Shown here one piece after another: positions 13,101-25,100 of a stretch of 64,000 bases of DNA. The DNA is from Psococerastis gibbosa. Taxonomy: Eukaryota; Arthropoda; Insecta; Psocodea; Psocidae. Every line of letters begins with the position of its first letter. The first letter of the stretch is position 1. A program made the position numbers and the translations under genes. Under the pieces are notes generated by a model. The model had not been told where the DNA came from. It did no database searches and saw only the letters and a program-made list of their open reading frames with translations. The stretch lies in the NCBI GenBank assembly GCA_963971405.1, contig OZ020487.1, forward strand, positions 25,963,371 to 26,027,370, given 5' to 3'.

Positions 13101-16100
13101 GCAGGCGGCTGGCTATTTAAACAGACTCTGTACATACTATACAACAGTGTTTCGAACTCCGTTGTACTATACAATACTACAATAGATCGTATTAACAAGT
13201 AAGGTACATCATTCTGTAGACTGTTATAAGAATATGCACACCTAGGAACGCTTATTTCATCTCTCGATGTTTTAGTTAGTCTGCTATATGTAGGGAAAAC
13301 AACGAACACAATTGTGAGTCTCATAGGTGTAGTGGGCTCAAGCCTTTCAAATTTTCCAGTAAGTACATCAAAAATCATGGCAAGGGAACTGAATTGTCGT
13401 CAGATAAGCATAATTTGAGTTTTAGGCATTTGCGGAGATTCTAATATTCCTGACAATCTGACTTCTTCTTAGTGTCTACCGCACGTTCTTGCTATTTATT
13501 TTATTTTATTCTAATAGAAAGCCCAATGCTCATGGGGTGGTACTGCGATGGAGTCGACCCATTGCCCGCAATGTATCTGGAGGTGACCCTCGGGGCGGAA
13601 CCGCCCCATGTGCACCAGTCCTAAGACCACCAGCCAGCTTGGGTTTGCGTTTATTTTTTAAGCGTTTGCTTGATGGGAACTTTCTTGTTAATACTTGTGG
13701 TTGTTGCAGCGTATGATACCACCGTGGTGCCTTCTCCAGAGATTGCAGCCGTGCCTGGTCTTGCTGTGGAGGAGGACAGACGAACACGACGCCGTGGCTC
13801 ACAGTTGTAAGTCCCAAATATTCCTTACTTATTCCCCTCTATAGACTATATTATATAAACTATGTGTTTAAGTATCTCGCCTATGCAGAGTCTAAGGGAA
13901 GTAACGCAATAAAAAAACTATATACGAATGAGTATTTGGTACCGGTATTAAAAAAAATCAGAATAAAAATCACCGTCGAAAGAATCAGAAGAAACTCACA
14001 GCAAAAGTACCGTAATGAATTTTAATTCAATGAGTTAATTCTCATTCTGAACAACAATTTCCCCATATATTGTGCTGTTTAGATGTAACTTTACTTCTCT
14101 ATGGCCCGATAATTATATGGCTATAGCAGCCTGCTCCAAACTGTTGTAATTAGAGTTCCGCATCAAGAAACCTGATACGGCTATTGGCATTTACTCGAAA
14201 CTACAAATTAAGACTCAGTTCCCTTTGACTCAGCAAAGGCGATTATAATATACACTGTATATACTGTATACATACATAGAATTGTGTTGAGTATTCGTGT
14301 ATTCGGCTGGAACACATGAATGATGGAAGAGGCCCTACCAGTTAGTGGGATTTTTAAATGTTTAACTTAAATATGCTGTCTAAGCTTTTTGTCTCTTTTT
14401 CCCTTGCTAGTCTACATTTTTGTTTAAATTGGGACGTTTTTCCATACCTATAACCTATATAAGCCCAAAAAATGAAGATTATTATGGTTTATTTTACCAT
14501 ATAGGAGGCTGTACCCAATAAATGAACTTGATGATTAATATATACAATATAATATAGTACAATATCAACACACTTATCCTAATTACATCCTGCAGCCGCT
14601 CTTCTCCATCTACTTCTTCTTCTTCTTCGTTTCAACCTTCTCCTTGGGAGTTCCCTCGGAATTGCCCCCTAGATGGCCATTACAAGTATTTTTTTACTTC
14701 ATGGAGCCTACCCATCATTAGTCTAAAAGACATGTAACTAGCGCTCTGATTGGCTAATAATGACGCAAAATTGATGACAGCAGGCTATAGGTATATATTA
14801 CACGTGTGTACCAGTTACCGTTAGACCTAGCTGTCCAGAGTGAATCATTGAGGACATTTGTCAGCACAACAAGATCCAGCTGGAACATTTTAATAATTTC
14901 AATAGCAATGGAGAGGTGATTTTCAATACAAGAATTCGACTGCGATATATTACAGTAAACTATAGTATATTGAAATAGATTTTATCGCTTAGAACGTAAG
15001 AGGATATAGTTGAATAGAAGATAGGTAATAAAATAAAAAGGGGTAACTGAGCGAATAAAGATTGATAGTGTAGAAGGAAATGTGAAATAGGTGTGGTTCC
15101 AAAGCGGTCATCTCCCAAACTAATGTTATCATAGTCTGAGGGAAAAATAAATACGTTTTATTTTTCTTCCGTGTTTCTATCCGTGAATTCATTGATTTCT
15201 CTGCGTCATTCTTCCTATAGTAGGAATGGTTTCTAATTTTCTTTGGGACACACATACCGAATAAGAAGACTTTTTCTTGGTTTTCTCTCCTCCGGATTTA
15301 ATGTAAGTAGCCATGTTACTGTTATACTGTAATAAACCAATGGTTGAACAGTATCTATTGTTGGACCAGGGATTGAATATGTACTCGAGACACTGAGCTT
15401 ATTCGATTTTAAAAATTTATGTTTATGATTAGCATCCCGTTAATTCTGCGCTATATTAATTAAATTCCAAGAGATGATACGAAATTAATTTAAATACCAG
15501 CGACGTTTTAATCGTATATATAGGCTACTACCCGACCACGATAGGATAACATTTGGAACACTTATATTTAAAAATATTGAATAAACAAAGTGTTCCAAAT
15601 GTCATCTTATCGTGGTCCGGTAGTACATGTACTTCATTATTAAAATGAGTCAGGCTGCCCATGTGGCCAATAAGCTTGCTAGTCACGTCTGAATGAAATT
15701 ACAATTTTCTCTCGGGCCTAGGGTGGAAAGAAAGAAAATGACGACATAATTAGTCGCATTTTGGCTATTAGCGGGTGCCCCCTTATAGACTCAGCAAGTA
15801 ATTTTATGTTTTGATTGCTCATAAAAGTTGGACCATGACTTTAATGGGGCCATCTCTTCTTTCCAATCTTTCTCTGTGCTATTTTATTTTCGTGTTTCGG
15901 CATAAAATACAGACCTATAATATTGTAATACGACTCAGTTAACAGTGCACTTTGGAAGCTATCTAAGCAGGGTTTCCACATACTTCAATCGTCAATGAGA
16001 AATATGAAATTGAAGGACATTTCAATATTTCATTGGTGGCGGTGTTTCCACATGTTTTTTCAACTATTGACACTTTTCTTCTATTGAAACGAATGCGCCA

Positions 16101-19100
16101 AATTTTTGAAATTTGTTTGCATTTGTTTTTTGAAATTTTGTTTGTATTTGTTTTCTTCGTACACTTATTATTTTTGAGAAATCCTAATAATAGTAAGAGA
16201 TCCGAAGTAAGATCGACCTTCACCGATCTGTTTAATGGATGAAAACTGTTTTATAGACAATATATCAAAATGTTTGTACCGTACTTAACATATTCCATGA
16301 CGCCATTTTAGTTTGTTATTGTTTGCAGCGCGTGATTTTACTCTATGATCATTGATCAATTTTAACTATAGCATGGAGTAAAATTGAAATGTCCTTCAAT
16401 TTCATATTTCTCATTGACGATTGACGTATGTGGAAACCCCGCCTAAGATCATCTCCTAGTAGTAGTATGGTTGGATACAGTCCCAGGCCACGGTGTGGGC
16501 CCATAGGACAGAAGATCATCTCCTAAACTTATATGTATTTCGAATTTTGTTTAAACAATGATGTCTTATTTTATTGTATCTACAGTAGACCTATCTACCT
16601 ACTGTATGTATGAAGCCCATATAGGTTAGTAATTTTTGACTCAATTCGTCACTGAGCATCTATACTTGCCCATATGGCCCATTCTTGTCAGTTTCCCAAG
16701 AATCATGGAGTTACTGAGCTCCGGATGCCCATTCAGCCCACCTGTTTCCAATATTGTACTTTCATCAATCAATCAACCAATCAATCAAATATATTTCCAA
16801 ACATACCGTTACAGTTGTTTTTTCATTTCCCTATGGGCTAGGCCCATTTAAGGGTGGCATTTTCTTTTTTCTTTTTAACTATATATACGAAAACAATACA
16901 GTTTAAAATGCATTATAAATAACTTAACTTGATAAATACTCATTATGCATAGCATTTCGTCAACTATAAATAATATAAATTAGTACCGTAAATATAATTC
17001 AATATTGCAATGCATTTATAAATTATTTTTAATTAATTAATTAATTCATTTATAAAGTCAATGAAACTCGGTGTTTCGTTATCTTCAATTCCGGGTCGCA
17101 CTATCGCAGGTATCAGTTTTCAAATTAAAAAATAACCTTCCGTCTAATATCGGCTAATATATATAGCAATGGAAATTTAATATGAACGGCTATTACTAAA
17201 TTAAGGGTAATCCGTTATAAAGTTGGGTGAATAAATTATTTTCTTTAATATTCATGATGTACTAGTTTAAGTAGGTTGGTAGTGGTTTCTACAAGATAAT
17301 TTGATGAAAAGTTATATATAAAACACTCTCGAGTGAAATAACCTTGAGGGGTTTGCTCGTAATTTATGATAAAGGATCCTTTAAAAACAACCTGGGAATT
17401 TCCCTAAACGATAATTACGGGAAAAATACAGACAGCTATACTACTAGTATATTCAGTGAAGCATAATAATGCAGAACTTTCCTTCAGTCTAATTTCAAAA
17501 TAGGTACCGTTAAGTAGGTAGTCTAACTTGAGGTACTTTTAAACTTTAAAGTTTATCTATTGTTCGTTCTCTCAGATATGCGTGATTAAGAAATATATAA
17601 AGAATTCCGGTAATTTGTGAGTTATGTGACCATTTCTTTATCGTTCTCAATGTCTCGACTTCAAAGAAAAAAACAGCATAATAATAGTAATTTTTCTTCT
17701 TCTGCTTCTTCGGCCCGTATTCCCTAGCGCCGAATGAATATATTTAAGAAATACGTTATTAACTATAGCCTACTATAGTAATACAAAATCCAAGTTAATA
17801 AACTCGTCGTGAGCTCTCAGAGTAAACGCTATAGATGATGCAACATGTTGTCTATTTCACGTCTGTGCAAAGAATCCAGTAATTTCATATCAATTCCATA
17901 CTACATTCACATTTTAAATAATAATAATAATAATAATAATAATAACTATGCCCTCCAATGGGTGTAATTCTTATCAAAACTCATGCGAGAGCAAATATAA
18001 CAATCTTTCTTATTATTAAAGAACCAGTAGAATCCGGGCTGATGGGCCGTGGTCGAAATGAAAGTGAACTTCCAAACGTTTCGTCAACATCTGCGGTCGA
18101 CATCTTCAGTGGAACTGCGTAGACTTCTAAGATTTTATCTTGGAGGCTCAGCAGCAACTGTGTGGACAGGGGGATGTGCTCTGATATTTATACTAAGTTG
18201 CAGGGTGGTGGGGGGTGGCTCCCTACTACCTTAACCTGGTTTCCGGATGATGACACCAGTTTCTTTGTTGTGGTTTTGTCTAAGGCCGGATACCAAATTC
18301 TGTTGACTTTCAGTCCTTCCTCTTTTCTATTGAAGTTGTGAGGGTGCTTGTAGATCTCTATAGCCTCTCTGCGTAACCGGGGGTGGTATGAAGAAGTTGT
18401 AGATAGTACTGTAGCATCCTGAAAGCGTATTATGTGACCGGTTTGTGTTAAAACATTCTCAGCAATTGCAGACTTTTCCGGCTGTAGAAGACAGCAGCTT
18501 CGTTTATGCTCATCATCTTTATGCTACGTTTTGTCGTACCTATGTACATATACTTCTCCACACGAACACGGAATACTGTAAACACCTGCTGACGTCAATG
18601 GGTCCCGGCTGTCCTTGGCTGATCTGTACAAACCAGACCCGTACCCAGGATTTAATTTTTTTTTTTTTGGGGGGGGGGGGCAAGAACAATTTTTTTTATA
18701 AATGATAGGTAGATCCGTAGGGATTTTATTAGTTTAAGCTTAAACTCTTACATTATTTATTTTTTATTATTTATTATTTTTATTATTTTTTTATGAAATT
18801 TAGGGGGGAATATGGCCCCCTTGGCCCTCCTTGGGTACGGGCCTGGTACAAACTATTTAATTGTCTCGTAGGCTTATAAATAGTCTTCACATTGTGCCGT
18901 AAGATGCCCATTCCACAGACCGGCTAGGGCTATTTACAAAAACGGTGACGTGGTAGCAGACATTAAAGACTTAGGCGAGGTTTCCACCGACCTCGCATTG
19001 CAGAATGCAAATGACATTGACAGAAATTAGAATTTTTCTTTTTATAGAAATCTATTAAAATGTTTGTACTTAACATATCCCATGACGCCATTTTTTAATT

Positions 19101-22100
19101 TTAGTTTGTTTGTGATTTTACTGTTTGATCATTGATCAATTTTAACTATGGCATAGAGGAAAATAAACATTTCCGTCAATTCTGCAATGCGAGGTCGATG
19201 GAAACCCAACCTAAGTCTTGAATATCTGCTACCACGTCACCGGTTTTGTAAATAGCCCTAGCCGGTCGGTGGAATGGGCGCCTTAGAAGAATTTACCTAT
19301 GCAATCTAAGACTCCTTTGATGAACGGAAGGCAAAGTAGGCCAGTAGTGTTCGGGGGTGCGTCTTGCCGAGCGGACCTATTCATGCGGGGTCGAATGGTG
19401 CGGGCTATTTCTCGTGTGCTGTATCCATTCGATTGCAGTGCCGTGTCTAAGTGCTTGAGTTCCCGTTGTAGAAATGTAGGTTCGCAGATCTTATTGGCAT
19501 GGTGGATGAGTGTTTTTATCATGGCTCGTTTTTGGCTCGGATGATGGTTAGAGTTCTTGTTCAAGTATCTATCCATGTGGGTTGGTTTTCGGTATACTGT
19601 ATGGCCTAGAGTTCCGTCTTCTTTCTTCGTTACCAGCACATCAAGAAAAGCTAACCGGCCATTGTTCTCCTGTTCCATGGTGAATTGGATGTTTGCATGA
19701 ACCGAGTTTTTATGATTCAGGAACTTCTCCAGGTTCTTTTTGCCGTGACTCCATACCACAAAGGTGTAATCAACATACCGGAACCAACATGCTGAGTTCA
19801 AAGCTGTATTTTCAAAGAACTCCATGTAGAAGTTGGTGACTACTGGACTGATTGAGCTACCCATCGCGACTCCATCCAATTGTTCATAGAAAGTCGAATT
19901 CCATTGATAATACGTCGTTGTGAGTACGTGGTGGAACAAAGCCGCGATGCCATCTGTGAATTTTTCTTTTATCAATTCTACAGTCTCATTGATTCGCACC
20001 ATAGTGAAGAGTAACACGACATCAAAGCTTACCAGTATATCATCAGGTTCCAGGCGAATAGTTTTCAGTTTTTTGACGAAGTGCGCAGAATCATTGATGA
20101 ACGACTCATTATCCCCTATATGCACCTGATGTCGACCGCAGATGTTGAGGAAACGTTTGGATGTTCGCTTTCATTTCGACCACGGCCCATCAGCCCGGAT
20201 TCCACTGGTTCTTCTATCGACTCGGGCCGTGAAAGCCTTTGCTGTTACATTTTTATTATTCTTTCTTATTCGATTTAGTAAACGGTAAATAATAGTGATA
20301 ATTATAGTGTATGATGATTCTTCAAACTTTAAAACATGAGCTCACTGGCAATAAAGTGTTAATGGCAGTCTTTTGTTGACTTTTCGGTTGCTAACTTGTG
20401 ATTTATTTATACATTGGACAATAATTATTTTTTTCCGGTCGCGGATATGTGACTGATGTGCAAAAATTAGATAAAAACAATCCTTGATGCGGATTATATA
20501 TCATGCTAAAATTTCAGCTCGATCGGTGCAAAATCTTTTGAGTTTTTGAAGCGTACACAAACGGAAAGAACATTTTTATATATAGCCTATATAGATAAAT
20601 GAATACATATAGGTATATCAAGTCGACTGGGAAAAATTAAATTTTAAAAATTTCGTACAAGCAGCCCAAGTTGGACAGGTACTTTACGCCTTATCACTAT
20701 TTGCTTTAAAGTTTTACGAATGGTAATTAATAATAAGCTATTATGTAAGTCTTAAATTGCCTGACTTGTGCATTGTCGCATTACATTTCGACCAGGCCGC
20801 AATTAGTTTTCTTTTAAGCTATGTCCACATTGTCCACAACTTGTCGACATGCCTGATGCCAATATGGCGGTTTAAAAAATAATTCAATTATTTTTTAAAG
20901 TTTTCATTAATATCTCGTCGGTGTTAAATTTCTATAATTTAAAAATTTAAACTGTTATTAGTGAAGTTGTGATTGTGACAGTTTGTGTCGAGGTTAATAA
21001 TGGGGAAAGGTGTAAAAGAGAAAGATGTGTGTGGCGCATGCAGAGATAGTGGATCAATGGTTGGCGTGTGATTCATGTCTTGTATGGTTTCATGTTAAAT
21101 GCATTGGGATCTCAACGGAAGCATACGGTATCATTTTGAACTTTGAAGCAATTAAAAGCAAAGATAAAACGAATGTTAAGGGGATAGCAGTGAATTGGTT
21201 CTGTGACTCGTGCCAGGGAAAAACAGAAAAGCAAGTTCAACTTGAGAAAAAAATGGATGTTATATCCAAAAAGTTAGACGATCTACCTAACTTGTTAATC
21301 GATTATTCTTCGAACGCTAAAAGTTACGCAAGTGTGGCGGCTGGAGATACTCACAAAAGATCTGCTTATTCACCAAGAGTAATTTTAAAGCCTAAAAAAC
21401 AACAAAATAAGGAGACTTCTATAAAAATGTTGAAAAATGTATTGTCAGCAAACAAAATACCTCTAAATAAAATACACTTTTCAGATGATGGGATAAAATT
21501 AGAATGCAATAGTGAAGCGTCATGTAGAATGATAAATAGCGTAATAGACAAAAATGAATATGAGGTCAAGTTACCGAAAGTTTTGCTTCCTAAAGTAAAA
21601 ATTGTTAATATTGAAGAATACGACTTGAGAGATACAAACGAGGAGGATTTGATAGAGGAGATAAAGCACCTCAATGACCTGGAAGATGCTAAAATTTTTA
21701 AGATTATAAAAAGGTACCAAAACAAATACAAAAAATGGACAGTGATTATTGAAGTAGACCCAGTTACCGCAAGGAAAATTATGAATAGAAAAAAATTGTT
21801 TGTAGGGCTACAATCTTACACTGTCTTTGAACACATATCTGTTAAACAATGCGGGAAATGTCTGATGTTCTCTCACTCAACAAGTGAATGTAATAAAGAA
21901 GAGAAGTCATGCGGAAAATGTGGCGATAATAGTCATATCTTTAAAAACTGTGATGCTGTTGAAGAATGCTGTGTTAATTGTTTGTACAAAAACCAGAAGT
22001 TCAAACTTGATCTCGATACCAACCATTCATCAATGTCATGGAGTTGTGCAGTCAGAAATGATATAGTAAATAGTATTAAAAAACGTATATCATCTATTCA

Positions 22101-25100
22101 AGAGTTCACAAATGCATAAAATTATTTATTGCAATATTGGCGGTCTAAGAAATAAGGATATTAGAGATTGTTATCAGCAACTTCAAACTCTAAACCCAGC
22201 TATTATTGCACTAAGTGAAACAAGAATTACAAGTATTAATGATAAATCAGAATATGCCCTAAATGGGTATTTGCCGGTTGTTGTGGAGTCGAACTCAAGT
22301 CGTACGGGAGGTGTGATTTGCTATGTAAAAAATGAGTTCCCAGTAAAAAATATTAGAATGCTTGCTGTTGACTGGTGTTTCTGGGCTGTCAGTTTTGAAG
22401 TGAAGGGAATAAGAATTGGGGTATACTACAGATCTCCGTCGTTGTCAATATTAGCATCACTTGAGCATATGAGAACCTGGTTGGTAGATTTATACTGCGG
22501 CGATTTAACTGTTCTTATTATGGGCGACATGAATATTAATTGGCTTAAACCAAACAATTGGGACACCAAAAAAGTTAAGTGCCTGATGGACAGTATGAAC
22601 TTGACACAAATTATGCCGGACTCCACTCGAGTAACAGATGTCTCCGAGACGTTAATTGACCTAATATTTACAAACAATGTGAACATAAAGTGTAAATCGG
22701 ACTATAGATTCAAATTGTCAGATCATGAAACACTGTTAGTTCATGTCCCGGATATATTTGTTTGCAAGAATGAAGAGAAGTACCTGTGTTTTAAAGGAGC
22801 CATTGATTTTGAAGTATTTGTCCAGAATCTGAGAAATTCTATACATAACCTGCACTTAACTAATGATCCTGAAGAAGATTGTGTAAACTATATGAAATTC
22901 ATGAACAAGCATGTTGAAGAAGCACGTAAACCTGACGTAAAGATTGCAAAGAATTTATATTCACCTTTTTTCACGCAGGAAGTAGTCTTTGCTCGATTGG
23001 AAAAAAATAGAGCGTATATTAGATTTAAATGGTCAAAAACTCATCAAGCTGCTGATCTGAACGAGAGGTGGGCTGAATATAAGGCACGTAGAAACAAATT
23101 TGTATCAGTGTTGCGAAAAAATAAAAGACTATATTATTAAAAAAAAATAGAAGAGTTTCAAGACGACAGTTTTCGTCTGTGGCAGGTAATCAGAGAAGCC
23201 ATGAATGTCAAGAAATCCTGTGTGGAGAAAATTGAAGTGAATGGAGAACTCTGTGAGGATAAGATAATAGTGGGGAATGAGTTAAATAAATATTTCATAA
23301 AGAGCATTGCTGATCTTAAGGAGGATATTGTTAAACAATCACCAAAAGAGGTGGACCTCAATGTAATTCCGATGACTGAAGAGTGTATATCAGAGTTTAT
23401 GTTACCAAATGACGAAGAAATTTTAAAACTAGTTAAAAAGAGTAAGACAAAAAAAGGGTCACAACCCAATTTGGATACGTTACTGAAATGCTGGGATGTT
23501 GTCGGTCCAACATTTTGCTTAATTATGCGGAGTAGTCTTGAAAAAGGAGTTGTTCCCAGCTGCTTAAAAGTGTCTACTGTCACTGCTTTACCAAAGATAC
23601 GAAATACTTGTAAGAAAAAAGAAATGAGGCCTATAAATGTTCTACCTGGTCCGGAGAAAGTGCTGGAAAGCATTGTTTATGAACAGATATTGCAATTTTG
23701 TGCAAACAAAAATATTTTATCGAAATTTCAATCAGGCTTTCGCTCTAAGCACTCAACAGAAACGGCGATCAACTATGTTATTGAGGATTGGCTGCAGGCC
23801 ATGGATCGTGGTGAAATAGTAGCAGCGGTCTTCTTAGATTTTAAACGTGCGTTTGAAACGATTGATAGGCAGATTTTACTTAAGAAATTGTGGAGAATGG
23901 GTTTCCGAGGAACAGTGTATAAATGGCTCAAAAGTTACCTGACAAAAAGAAGACAGAAAGTAAACTTCGGTGGTGTCCAATCTCAAGAAGAAGACAATGA
24001 TCTTGGTGTTCCACAGGGTTCCAAACTTGGACCCTTGCTCTTTATTTTGTATATTAATGAAATGCCAGACCTTCTCAGACACTGCCTTATCCATCTGTTT
24101 GCGGATGATACAATGATTTACAAATATCTGAAGACAGAGCATGATCAGGCAGCTATCGATGAACTTATAAGTGATTTGAATGTTATTCGGGAATGGCTCA
24201 CGTCTAATTTCCTATCACTGAATGCCTCGAAGACCAAAGTTTTGTTTATTGGTGGGAGTGGATCACGTGATGAATATTTACCTATTAAGATTGGAAACGA
24301 AGTGATAACACCTGTACAGTCTATCAAATATCTAGGGATCACTATTGATAACCGTCTCAATCTAATGGACCACTATGCTGAAGTTCTTTCAAGTGTAAAG
24401 ACAAAAATTGGAGTTGTGAAGAGGCTATGGTTCCTACCTCGAAGTTGTAGAATAACTCTTTTCAAAACATTGATTAAACCACATGTGAATTATTGTCAAT
24501 CACTGTTTGTACATGCGCCCGTCCACATTACAAACCAAGTTCAAATACTCCTAAACGATGGAATGAGAGCGGCCCTAAATATTCGAGTGGCGAGGGAGGT
24601 TCCACGAAAAGTGTTATATGAGCAAATTGGAGTCATTCCACTGCTTGATGAAATGTACGTTCATGTAATGATTCTGTTGCACAAGGTAAAACTGCAAGAA
24701 TGCCCAAGTTATATGGTTGACAAGACTAGGAGAGTAAATAAAGTCCACTCATACAGTACACGCCGAGCTAGAAATTTTTATTATGAATTGTCAAATTCTG
24801 GAAGAGGAAGAAAATCTATCTTTAAGGAATGGGTATCAAAATACAATCAACTAAGTTACGAACTAAAGAACATAACTGAGATTTCGAAATTTAAAGTTGC
24901 CCTGACGAAGAAGATCCAAGAAAGTTAAGAAGATGAGAAGTTGATGATGTTGCGGTCAACAAATTAGCAGCTGCTGCTACCATGTTCAACAACAACAACA
25001 ACAACAACAACATTACGTTTTTTTGGCGCCCAACCAACCAACCAACCAAAAAATGCAATGCTTATAGAATAAGTGGTTAGTGCTGTATTAGTGGATTATA

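Larger units (their letters stand above)
18020..20212 (-). mobile_element. Penelope-like element 1, truncated, with inverted terminal repeats
   Basis: An 84-base repeat at 18020-18103 recurs inverted at 20129-20212 with about three mismatches. Between them, reading on the minus strand, lie reverse transcriptase (19283-20125) and then a broken GIY-YIG region (18286-18900). This is the domain order of Penelope-like elements. The reverse transcriptase lacks its N-terminal part. Two other elements are inserted: a hAT-type MITE (18634-18845) and a hairpin element (about 18900-19283). Removing them makes the GIY-YIG region continuous with the reverse transcriptase. Confidence 0.85.
20999..25047 (+). 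mobile_element. Non-LTR retrotransposon (LINE), Jockey/CR1-like
   Basis: Contains ORF1 (PHD-like finger plus zinc knuckles) and ORF2 (AP endonuclease plus reverse transcriptase), overlapping by 8 bases. Beyond ORF2 come an (AAC)n run (about 24987-25012) and an (AACC)n run (about 25030-25047) that may mark the 3' end. The 5' boundary is not defined; sequence upstream of 20999 could be its 5' UTR. It lies 135 bp before RIM exon 5, in the same orientation. Clade assignment is from motif impression only. Confidence 0.8.

Noticed and set aside
13530-13817. 95-codon minus-strand frame
   Set aside because: Antisense shadow over RIM exon 4.
18049-18234. 61-codon plus-strand frame
   Set aside because: It lies in the Penelope terminal repeat, and the coding direction of the element is minus.
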